The notes under the pieces are model-generated. The model was given only the letters and a program-made list of their open reading frames with translations, was not told the origin of the DNA and made no database searches. Position numbers and translations under genes: made by a program. DNA of 64,000 nt from Acidovorax sp. NCPPB 3576 (lineage in GTDB: Bacteria > Pseudomonadota > Gammaproteobacteria > Burkholderiales > Burkholderiaceae_C), in contig NZ_CP097267.1 in assembly GCF_028473605.1 (NCBI RefSeq), positions 2,534,501 to 2,598,500 of the forward strand, read 5' to 3'. Each line of letters begins with the position of its first letter. Position 1 is the first letter of the stretch. This document shows positions 44,796 to 52,445 of this stretch, piece after piece.

Positions 44796-44855
44796 CTAAC
44801 GTGTTTTTGTGCACCAGAAGCAGCCTCCGCCCAAGGTGATGGTTTGCAGGGTCAT
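44796..44855 (-). pseudogene. Stranded original 5' end of msrA
   Basis: ATG 44855 opens [19 protein letters not shown] and then a stop inside the element. The first 15 residues are a normal MsrA start. It was cut off from the rest of msrA (37353-37862) by the integration. Its old promoter remains at this side. Confidence 0.85.
44809..44825. repeat. attR core of the element
   Basis: GTGCACCAGAAGCAGCC, identical to attL 37846-37862. The bases on either side differ, so the crossover region is no longer than 17 bp. Confidence 0.85.
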
Positions 44856-44941
44856 GGGGTGGTCTTACAGAGAAAGAAGTGGCGATCGGGCCATTATGGA
44901 AGTCCCGCCGCGTTGACGCTCCCTTGCGGGATTGCTACATT

Positions 44942-44955
44942 ACTAACCAGTCAGT
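44942..44955. promoter_or_regulatory. TetR-type operator
   Basis: ACTAAC-CA-GTCAGT fits the dyad ACTNAC-N2-GTNAGT used by many TetR/AcrR repressors. It ends nine bases before the TetR start codon. Confidence 0.6.
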
Positions 44956-44963
44956 CATTAATT

Positions 44964-45683
44964 ATGAAGTCGTCCTCCTCCCCCGCCCCCACACTGTCCA
45001 CCGAGGCCTCCAAGCGCGAGCGCCGCAAGGAGGCGCGGCCGGGCGAGCTGCTGGATGCGGCGCTGGAACTCTTCGTCGAGAAGGGCTACGCCGCCACCAA
45101 GGTGGACGAGGTGGCCGCCCGCGCCGGAGTGTCCAAAGGCACGCTGTTCCTGTACTTCCCGAGCAAGGAAGACCTTTTCAAAGAGGTGGTGCGCCAGAAC
45201 ATCGGCCGCCATTTCCCCGAATGGGACCTGGAGATCGACCAGTACCCCCACAGCACCGCCGAGCTGCTGCGCTATGCCTACCAGCTGTGGTGGGAACGCA
45301 TCGGTGCCACGTCCGCCTCCGGCATCACCAAGCTGATGCTCGGCGAATCCAACAACTTTCCCGACATCGTGGCGTTCTACCGCAATGAAGTGGTCGAGCC
45401 CGGCCAGCGGCTCATCGGCCGCATCCTGCAGCGCGGCGTGGACCGGGGCGAGTTCCGCGTGCCCGACATGGATTGCGGCATCCACGTCGTGCTGGCGCCG
45501 CTCATCTTCATGACGATGTGGAAGCACTCCACGGCCTGCATGCCTGATCTGGAACGCCTCACGCCCGAGCGCTTTATCGCCGCGCAGGTGGACAACCTGC
45601 TGTGCGGGCTCTCCGTGCCGGGCGCTGCCGCCCCTGTCTGCGCGCCGCCCTCGCCGTCCGCGGCCCCTAAAATCGAGGGTTGA
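44964..45683 (+). CDS. TetR-family transcriptional regulator
   Basis: A 239-residue repressor. The helix-turn-helix is [48 protein letters not shown] (about residues 25-72), followed by a ligand domain. ATG 44964 was chosen because it follows the operator. The next genes are pcm, rhodanese and tolC in the same direction; control of tolC or of an efflux pump is likely, by analogy with AcrR-type systems. Confidence 0.92.
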   Translation: MKSSSSPAPTLSTEASKRERRKEARPGELLDAALELFVEKGYAATKVDEVAARAGVSKGTLFLYFPSKEDLFKEVVRQNIGRHFPEWDLEIDQYPHSTAELLRYAYQLWWERIGATSASGITKLMLGESNNFPDIVAFYRNEVVEPGQRLIGRILQRGVDRGEFRVPDMDCGIHVVLAPLIFMTMWKHSTACMPDLERLTPERFIAAQVDNLLCGLSVPGAAAPVCAPPSPSAAPKIEG

Positions 45684-45714
45684 CCCGATCCACGATCCCG
45701 CCCGGAGTAACCCC

Positions 45715-46425
45715 ATGAACATGCCCCTGAACACGTCCGCCAACATCAGCGATCCCATCCTGCAGGCCCGCTACAACATGATCGAGCAGCAGATCCGCCC
45801 ATGGAACGTGCTGGACATCGACGTGCTGGGCCTGCTGTCCGTGGTGCGCCGCGAAGAATTCGTGCCGCCCGCCTACCGCAGCATGGCGTTCATGGACATG
45901 GAGATCCCGCTCAATGCCTCCAACGAGCAGGCACAGCGCCTGGGCCAGTGCATGCTGGCGCCCCGTGTGGAGGCCCGCCTGCTGCAGGACCTGCAGGTCA
46001 AGCCGACCGACCGGGTGCTGGAGATCGGCGCCGGCTCGGGCTACATGGCGGCCTTGCTGGCCCACCGTGCCGAACACGTTCTGTCGCTTGAAATCGAACC
46101 CGATCTGGTCGAATTCGCCCGCGAGAACCTGCGCAGCGCTGGCGTGCTGAACGCCGAAGTGCGCCAGGCCGACGGCGCCCAGGGCGCGGCGGCGGACGGC
46201 CCCTTCGATGTGATCCTGCTCAGCGGCTCGGTCAATGAAGTGCCGCAGGCCTTGCTGTCCCAGCTGCGCGAAGGTGGCCGGATCGCCGCCATCGCCGGCC
46301 AGGAGCCCATGATGCGCGCCACATTCATCCGCCGCACCGGCGATCGTTTCGAGACCACGCAGCCGTGGGACACCATCGCGCCGCGCCTGCTGCACTTCCC
46401 CGAGCCTTCGCGCTTCACCTTCTGA
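45715..46425 (+). CDS. pcm: Protein-L-isoaspartate O-methyltransferase family protein
   Basis: A 236-residue SAM-dependent methyltransferase. LEIGAGSGYMAALLA is SAM motif I and the N-terminal MIEQQIRPWNV and REEFVP are typical of the shorter PIMT group in Burkholderiales. These proteins repair isoaspartate, though this subgroup is not well tested. It follows the TetR gene by 31 bases. Confidence 0.85.
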   Translation: MNMPLNTSANISDPILQARYNMIEQQIRPWNVLDIDVLGLLSVVRREEFVPPAYRSMAFMDMEIPLNASNEQAQRLGQCMLAPRVEARLLQDLQVKPTDRVLEIGAGSGYMAALLAHRAEHVLSLEIEPDLVEFARENLRSAGVLNAEVRQADGAQGAAADGPFDVILLSGSVNEVPQALLSQLREGGRIAAIAGQEPMMRATFIRRTGDRFETTQPWDTIAPRLLHFPEPSRFTF

Positions 46426-46453
46426 TCCCTTTCCGTCTTTCTCAGGAATCCGC

Positions 46454-46798
46454 ATGATCGACCACGTCCGCCCCGCACAGCTCACCGAGTGGCTTGCCGC
46501 CACCCCCGTCGGTGCCCGACCGCTGGTGCTGGACGTGCGCGAGCCGTGGGAGCTTCAGACCGCGAGCGTCACCGCCGAGGACGGGTTCGATGTGGCCGCC
46601 ATCCCGATGGGCGAGCTGCCCTCGCGCCTGGCCGAACTGGACCGCGACCGCCCCACCGCCTGCCTGTGCCATCACGGCGTGCGCAGCCTGCGCGTGGCGA
46701 ACTTCCTCGACCAGCAGGGCTTCGACCGCGTGGCCAACATCAGCGGCGGCATCGATGCGTGGTCGCACGAGCGCGACGCGGCGGTCCCCCGGTACTGA
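46454..46798 (+). CDS. Rhodanese-like protein
   Basis: A 114-residue single-domain rhodanese. The active-site loop CHHGVRS contains the catalytic cysteine, and the start of the fold is LVLDVREPWE. It may carry sulfane sulfur. It stands between pcm and tolC with short gaps, probably one transcript. Confidence 0.9.
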   Translation: MIDHVRPAQLTEWLAATPVGARPLVLDVREPWELQTASVTAEDGFDVAAIPMGELPSRLAELDRDRPTACLCHHGVRSLRVANFLDQQGFDRVANISGGIDAWSHERDAAVPRY

Positions 46799-46871
46799 TC
46801 GATTCACCCGGCCGTGGCCTGGTGGCCCGGCAACGCGTGGCGCCACGCCTCCTTTTTCCTGAAAGACGTTC

Positions 46872-48203
46872 ATGACGACCTTGCTTCGGTGCATTCCCTT
46901 GTCCCTGGCCGTGGCCGCTGCGCTGGCCAGCTTCGGCGCGCAGGCCCAGAGCCTGTCCCAACTGGTGGAGATGGCGCGCAGCTATGACGCGCCCTTCCAG
47001 GCCGCCAAGGCGCAGTACGACGCCGCCGGCAGCCGTGCCGAGCAGGCGCGGGCCGGCCTCCTGCCGAGTGCCGGCCTCTCCGCCGGGGCCAACTACGCCA
47101 ACACCGAGGTCAACCGCCCGCCCGTGGACCTGAGTGCGCCGAGCCAGAGCGTGGGCCTCACCGCCTCGCAGCCGCTGTACCGGCCAGCCAACCGCATCAC
47201 CTTCGAGCAGGGCCAGCGCGGCATCGATATCGCACGGGCGCAATTGGAAGGCGTGGCGCAGGACTTGATCGTGCGGGTCAGCCAGGCGTATTTCGATGTG
47301 CTGGCCGCGCGCGACACCCTCACCTTCGTGCAGGCGCAGAAAGCCGCCGTGGCCGAGCAGCTGGCCTCGGCCAAGCGCAATTTCGAGGTGGGCACCTCCA
47401 CGGTGACCGATTCGCGCGAGGCGCAGGCGCGTTTCGACCTGGTCGTCGCCCAGGAGATCGCGGCCGACAACGACCTGCGCGTGAAGCAACTGGCGCTCGA
47501 CCAGGTCGTGGGCCGCACGGGCGTGGCGCCGCAGCCGCTGGCCCAGCCGGTGCAATTGCCCGAGGTGATTCCAGCCGATGTCGGCACCTGGGTGCGCTCC
47601 GCCGAAGAACTGCAGCCGCAGGTGCGGCAAGCCGCCATCGCGCTCGACGTGGCGCGCCTGGAAACCAAAAAGGCCGAAACCGGCCACCTGCCCACGGTGG
47701 ACCTGCAAGCCGGCTACAGCGTGTCGCGCAACCCCAAGGGCACGCCGACCATTCCCAACGTGAACTCACGCACCAACAACGCGACCGTGGGCGTGCAACT
47801 CACGCTGCCGCTGTTCGCCGGTTTCTCGGTGCAAAACCGCGTGAAGGAAACCCTGTCGCTCGAAGACAAGGCGCTGGCCGACCTGGACAACGCCCGCCGC
47901 ACCGTGGCACAGGCCACGCGCGCTGCGTTCTACGGCGTGCAGTCCGGCCAGGGCCAGGTGCGCGCCCTGGAGGCCGCCGAAGCGTCCAGCCAGAGCGCGC
48001 TGGAGGCCAACCAGTTGGGCTACCAGGTGGGCGTGCGCATCAACATCGACGTGCTCAACTCCCAGAGCCAGCTCTATCAGACCAAGCGCGACCTCGCGCA
48101 GGCCCGCTACAACGTGCTGCTGGGCGCGCTCAAGCTGCGCCAGGCGGCGGGTACGCTGTCGCAGGATGATCTGCTGGCGATTGATGCGCTGATGGTGCGC
48201 TGA
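46872..48203 (+). CDS. tolC: TolC-family outer-membrane channel
   Basis: A 443-residue protein with signal peptide (CIPLSLAVAAALASFGAQAQ) and two internal repeats of coiled-coil helices and strands, as in TolC. Motifs include VSQAYFDVLAARDTLTFVQAQKAAVAEQL and LNSQSQLYQTKRDLAQARYNVLLG. It forms the exit duct for efflux pumps and type I secretion. Last gene of the tetR-pcm-rhodanese run. Confidence 0.93.
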   Translation: MTTLLRCIPLSLAVAAALASFGAQAQSLSQLVEMARSYDAPFQAAKAQYDAAGSRAEQARAGLLPSAGLSAGANYANTEVNRPPVDLSAPSQSVGLTASQPLYRPANRITFEQGQRGIDIARAQLEGVAQDLIVRVSQAYFDVLAARDTLTFVQAQKAAVAEQLASAKRNFEVGTSTVTDSREAQARFDLVVAQEIAADNDLRVKQLALDQVVGRTGVAPQPLAQPVQLPEVIPADVGTWVRSAEELQPQVRQAAIALDVARLETKKAETGHLPTVDLQAGYSVSRNPKGTPTIPNVNSRTNNATVGVQLTLPLFAGFSVQNRVKETLSLEDKALADLDNARRTVAQATRAAFYGVQSGQGQVRALEAAEASSQSALEANQLGYQVGVRINIDVLNSQSQLYQTKRDLAQARYNVLLGALKLRQAAGTLSQDDLLAIDALMVR

Positions 48204-48466
48204 GAGTGCGACTGTTTTAAAAGGCAGCTGCCGAGCCTGGGACCCTTGCGTTCGAAGGCATTGGCGGTGCCGCCCCGCCATTGAAAGAAATATGACTTTT
48301 CTGCTCCCATGCAACGCCGCGTGCTGCGGCATCGACCGCGCTGCGCATCGGCAATGTGCCTGTCGGAACGCACCATGGGTGCATCCCCGGCGTTTGAAAG
48401 GTCTGCATGTCCGTTCACCGGGCGGTCGGCGGTCCTGCCCACCACTGACGTGTGGGTGCGTGACGA

Positions 48467-50071
48467 ATGCAGACCGTGGCTGAGCCGTTCGCCGCCACAC
48501 ACCGCTGGTGGCTGGGCGCGTTGCTGGCCGTCTCACTGGCGGTGCTGGCGCTGTGCGCCACCCATCCGCCGCGCTGGGAGACCAATGACGACGTCGGCAT
48601 GGCGATGGTGGCGCACGGCTACGGCATGGCCGCCAGCGGCTCGCCGAACCTGATTTTTTCCAATGTGGTCTGGGGCCACATCGTGCGCCTCGTTCCTTCG
48701 CTGGGCGGCATCAGCGGCTATGCGGTGGCGACGTTCGCGGTGCTCGTGGCGGTCGGCACGGCCCTGCTGTACGGCCTGCGGCGCCTCGGACACGGCTGGT
48801 GGCTGGGGGGATGCGTGGTCGCTTTCCTGCTGGTCCGGCCGGTGCTGCTTCCCCAGTTCACGGTCAACGCGGGCTTGATGGCGGTCGCCGCCGTCATCTG
48901 CTTGAACGTGTACGCTCAGGCTAGGCAGATGCAGTGGCTGTGGCTGGGCGTCGGGCTGCTGTTTCTCAGCGCGATGGTGCGCAGCCATGAATGCATGCTG
49001 GTCATGCTGGTCGCCCTGCCCCTGCTGCCCTGGCGTGCCCTCGCACGAGGGCACGCGCCACGCTGGGCTTTCGCCGTGCTCGCCCTGGCCCTGCTGGCTG
49101 CTGCATGGCTGGACTGGCAGGCCTACAGGGCGCCGGAGTGGAAGGATTTCAACGACCTGAACCTGGTGCGGGCCGCATTCACCGATTTCGGCGCCGGACA
49201 ACATCTCATCGCCCGTCCCGAGATCCTGGACCGGTACGGCTACACCGCCAACGACCTGGCCTTGTTGGGCAACTGGTTCTTCTCAGACCCGCGCCTGGCC
49301 GATCCCATGAGCTTGAAAGCGATGCTGGCCGATGTCGGCTTTTTGGCGCTGCGCACCAATGCGCTGGCCTCGGGCTGGGAAGGCGTCCGCGCGCTGTGGC
49401 AGCCGGATCTTCGGGTCTCGCTGGCCGCAGCGTTATCGCTGGGCCTGCTGCTGCCCAATCGCAAGGTGGCCGCCACCTGGTTGCTGTGCATCGCGGCCGT
49501 GTTCATGATGGGGCTGCTCGGCCGGCCTGGCGTCCTGCGCGTGTATGTGCCGCTGATGGCACTGCTGGCCGTCGCGCCGTTGCTCTTCAACGATGCTGAG
49601 CGCCATCGGCGGCGCCCCGTCGTCTTCGCCACGGTGGTGCTGGCTGCCGTGGTGGGCGCCTGGATGGCCGTCGGCTTGTGGCAAGCCTTGCAGCACAAGG
49701 ACGAACAGGCGCGCAGAGAACTGGATTCGATGCCGTCGGGATCGATTGTGGTCTGGGGCGCCGCCTTCCCGTTCGAGGCGGTCTACCCGCCGTTCAGCAA
49801 TGCCGCCGTGCGCGAGCGATACCGGTTGTATTCGCTGGGTGCTTTCACCTTGGTTCCCGGTACCGTCGCGCGGCAGGAGGACCAGGCTGGACGCGGTTTC
49901 GTCAGCCTGCTGCAGCGCAAGGAAGGAGTGGCCATCTTTGCCTTCGAGTCGCATCTGCGATGGCTGGACGTGTACTGCAGCCAGCGTCTGCATGGCGTGC
50001 CGGAGCAATTGCAGACATGGCGGGCCGGCAACCAACTGGCCAGCCGCCGCCGGTGTACCGCCGTGCCATGA
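48467..50071 (+). CDS. Polytopic membrane protein of unknown function
   Basis: A 534-residue protein with about ten hydrophobic segments in residues 10-430 and a C-terminal extracytoplasmic domain. The pattern (short loop after helix 1 with RWETNDDVGMAM, long later loop) resembles membrane glycosyltransferases of the GT-C type, where an acidic pair in the first loop is catalytic. No firm family. It follows a 260-base gap after tolC in which I saw no gene or clear signal. Confidence 0.7.
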   Translation: MQTVAEPFAATHRWWLGALLAVSLAVLALCATHPPRWETNDDVGMAMVAHGYGMAASGSPNLIFSNVVWGHIVRLVPSLGGISGYAVATFAVLVAVGTALLYGLRRLGHGWWLGGCVVAFLLVRPVLLPQFTVNAGLMAVAAVICLNVYAQARQMQWLWLGVGLLFLSAMVRSHECMLVMLVALPLLPWRALARGHAPRWAFAVLALALLAAAWLDWQAYRAPEWKDFNDLNLVRAAFTDFGAGQHLIARPEILDRYGYTANDLALLGNWFFSDPRLADPMSLKAMLADVGFLALRTNALASGWEGVRALWQPDLRVSLAAALSLGLLLPNRKVAATWLLCIAAVFMMGLLGRPGVLRVYVPLMALLAVAPLLFNDAERHRRRPVVFATVVLAAVVGAWMAVGLWQALQHKDEQARRELDSMPSGSIVVWGAAFPFEAVYPPFSNAAVRERYRLYSLGAFTLVPGTVARQEDQAGRGFVSLLQRKEGVAIFAFESHLRWLDVYCSQRLHGVPEQLQTWRAGNQLASRRRCTAVP

Positions 50072-50147
50072 CCGCAGGCGTTGCCATCCCGTATCGGGGC
50101 CCACGTTGGCGCAGTGAATCTGCCGAAATGCGCTCGGCAGTGCGCTT

Positions 50148-51692
50148 TCAAGCCGGGCTGCTCAACCGTTTATAGATCGCATGGACGTCATCGCGGGGCG
50201 GCAGCTCGCCGAAAAATGGGTCTTGCAGCAATGCTTCGGCGCTAGCGCGCTCTTCAGGATCTCGGGCAATCATTCGGTTGATGAGCTGGACAATGTCGGC
50301 TTTGTGGCCTGCCGGCAGCGCCTGCAACGCTTCCATGAACGGAAAGGTCTCAGCCGACGAGGCGCTGCTGAGGCCGACCAGGCCCATTGCGCGGGCGGGC
50401 GTTTTCAGGAAGTGCACGAGCAACTGGGCCACGCTGTAGACATCGCGCTTGTGGTGGCTGGCCGATGGCCGCATTTCAAAGTAGCCCGCCGTGCCAAATT
50501 GGCTGGGTTCGCCCTCCTCGCAGCCCAGACCCATGTCGATCAGCCGGAACATCTTCTGGTGTTCGTCGTAGATAACGTTGTTGTGCGAGATGTCCTGGTG
50601 CACCAGGCCTTCGTCGGCAAACCGGGAAGCGCCGATCAGGACGTCCGCCACCATCTGCCGCCCGAGGGCCAGGTAGTCCAGCGGTTGGATGGTGCCTTGG
50701 TCCAGCGCGTGGCGGGACTGTCCGATCACCTGGAGGACCGTGGGCCCCTCGATTTTCTCCAGGAGGATTCCGAACAGGGCATCGATCTGCACCAACCCAT
50801 ACACGCGCATGATCTGGGCGGTGTCTCCGAGCGAAGCCGCTACCTGGTATTCCTTGCAGATCTTGGCTTTCTCCTGTTCGATCGCATCGGACAGGCTGTT
50901 CTCGCCTGCGGGCAGCGTGTGGAAAAACTTCTTGAACACCGGGTTTTCAGGGTCGGTGCACAGCATCGCCTTGAAGACGAAGTCTCTCCCGCAATCCTTG
51001 CCATCGCGCCAGAAGTTCTCGGCCAGACTCACCGCGTACGCCGATGCGAAGGCACCCGAGCCGAGTCGGCGCATGCCCTGGGCGGAGTCGGAAGAGCCTT
51101 CCCACGAACGGTCCAGTGCAACCGCAGTGAATCCATTGCTGATTTCCGCTGCGCCCGGTTTTAACGCGGCCAGTCTTTCCGCCAGGTCCGGAATGTTCGA
51201 TTGCAGGCTGAGCCTTCGCACCAGGCGCGGGCTGATCACCACGCCCGGGCTGGTCGAACGCATGATGCTGTGCAGCCGCCGCTCGTTCCCCAGTGCCATG
51301 GGCGCATTCCACGAATCCGACGGCTTGTGCCGGGACACCGGCGTGGGCGGGTCCAAAAGCGCAGCGAGCATCGAAGGCGGACTGGGAAACGCTTTCGCGC
51401 CCGGGCTGAAGCGCGGCGTCGACAACGGACTTGCCCCACCCGGCAAGGAGCGTGGACTGAATGCCCCCGCCATGCGATCGGCCAGCGATGGAAGCTGCGC
51501 ATTGAACCGCAGGCCCTCGCCCGCCTGCTCGCCCAGTCGGAGGCGCCGCCGCTTCAGCAGGGGCGCAGGCGGGTCGTCCGCTTCCGCTTCAGGCGGGCGG
51601 GGATTCGCCGCGGGACCAGGTTCCGGGCTGGCAGGCGTTCGACTCTCTTGCGCGCCCGGTCGGGGACTGGCCGAAAGCGGGTGAGAAATCAT
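50148..51692 (-). CDS. Protein-kinase-like candidate type III effector
   Basis: A 514-residue protein. Residues 1-200 are proline/serine-rich and probably disordered, as in secretion-signal regions; a basic KRRRLRL patch (48-54) could act as a nuclear signal in a host. Residues 205-500 form a Ser/Thr kinase-like domain: glycine loop LGSGAFASAY (210-219), K241 in FVFKAM, catalytic HQDISHNN (365-372) and metal-binding DMG (386-388), so the key residues are present. A perfect PIP box lies 82 bp upstream. There are no membrane segments or signal peptide. I infer an effector injected into plant cells by the Hrp system; a bacterial housekeeping kinase is less likely. Confidence 0.75.
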   Translation of the reverse strand: MISHPLSASPRPGAQESRTPASPEPGPAANPRPPEAEADDPPAPLLKRRRLRLGEQAGEGLRFNAQLPSLADRMAGAFSPRSLPGGASPLSTPRFSPGAKAFPSPPSMLAALLDPPTPVSRHKPSDSWNAPMALGNERRLHSIMRSTSPGVVISPRLVRRLSLQSNIPDLAERLAALKPGAAEISNGFTAVALDRSWEGSSDSAQGMRRLGSGAFASAYAVSLAENFWRDGKDCGRDFVFKAMLCTDPENPVFKKFFHTLPAGENSLSDAIEQEKAKICKEYQVAASLGDTAQIMRVYGLVQIDALFGILLEKIEGPTVLQVIGQSRHALDQGTIQPLDYLALGRQMVADVLIGASRFADEGLVHQDISHNNVIYDEHQKMFRLIDMGLGCEEGEPSQFGTAGYFEMRPSASHHKRDVYSVAQLLVHFLKTPARAMGLVGLSSASSAETFPFMEALQALPAGHKADIVQLINRMIARDPEERASAEALLQDPFFGELPPRDDVHAIYKRLSSPA

Positions 51693-51773
51693 GGTGGCTG
51701 GGCGGGCTCCAAGGGCCGTACGACAGGAGGACGCCCACTAGACCCCAATTGGGACCATTTCGTACGCGCAGAC

Positions 51774-51798
51774 CCGAAGCGCCGAGCGATCTTCCGAA
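51774..51798 (-). promoter_or_regulatory. Plant-inducible-promoter (PIP) box
   Basis: On the minus strand TTCGG-N15-TTCGG, which fits the HrpX/HrpB-type consensus TTCGB-N15-TTCGB exactly. It stands 82 bp before the kinase-like gene. A clean -10 element 30-32 bases further on was not obvious. Confidence 0.75.
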
Positions 51799-51856
51799 CC
51801 CGGCAGCAACCGGCAGGTACCAGCAAAGGATGACCCGCCGCCGCCAGCGCAAGCGT

Positions 51857-52357
51857 TCAGGGATTGACCGGTTTCACCGCGCCGTCCCAGTGCTCGGCGA
51901 TCTTGCCGTTCTCGATGCGGAACATGTCGAACCAGGTGGTCGTGTATTTGCGGTCAGGGTCCTTGGGCTCGGGGTATTCGCGAACGAAGCTCAGGATCAC
52001 CATGTCGCGCTCGGCGACGATCGAAACCAGCGGCGCCTTGATGCGTTCTTCCACCGGCTGGGGCGAGGGATTCCTGCGCTGCACGAAACCGACCATGGCG
52101 GCGCGGCCAGTCGGCACGTTCGGGTTGTGCTGCACATAGGACTCGGCCACGTATTTTTCGGCCTGCGCCACCTGCCCGGCCTCGAACACCTCGCGCCAGA
52201 AGTCGTAGACCAGCCGTTTGTTCGCGCGCAGCACCGGGTCCGCGCTGGCCAGCAGCGCCTGCTGATCGGCGGCCGGCTGAACGGGAACCTGTGCGAATCC
52301 GGCCAGGGGCAGCGCGACGCCGAGGGCGAAGATCCAATGGGCGAGGTGTTTTTTCAT
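51857..52357 (-). CDS. Exported SnoaL/NTF2-like protein
   Basis: A 166-residue protein with a signal peptide (HWIFALGVALPLAGFAQ) and an NTF2-like cone fold (KRLVYDFWREVFEAGQ, AESYVQHNPNVPTGRAAMVGF, TWFDMFRIENGKIAEHWD). SnoaL-type proteins act as isomerases or binding proteins. Start ATG 52357 puts the signal peptide at the N-terminus. It is convergent with nothing and lies between the effector gene and pat. Confidence 0.8.
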   Translation of the reverse strand: MKKHLAHWIFALGVALPLAGFAQVPVQPAADQQALLASADPVLRANKRLVYDFWREVFEAGQVAQAEKYVAESYVQHNPNVPTGRAAMVGFVQRRNPSPQPVEERIKAPLVSIVAERDMVILSFVREYPEPKDPDRKYTTTWFDMFRIENGKIAEHWDGAVKPVNP

Positions 52358-52445
52358 GAAGGGCCGTGCGGTGCAGTGCGGTTGAAGATCAAAGGTTTGC
52401 CGAGCCATGGCGGGATGGCGAAAGAAGACCCGCTCGAGGCCAGGC

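Larger units (their letters stand above)
37846..44825. mobile_element. Integrative and mobilizable element inserted in msrA
   Basis: About 6.96 kb of AT-rich DNA in a GC-rich chromosome, bounded by identical 17-bp direct repeats in msrA codons. Cargo in order: tyrosine integrase, small helical protein, origin-like non-coding region, winged-helix protein, small proteins, mobC, mobA with nested mobB, and an HExxH protein. It has a relaxase but no coupling protein or mating-pair genes, so it would need a helper conjugative element. All genes but one uncertain frame read rightwards. Confidence 0.88.
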
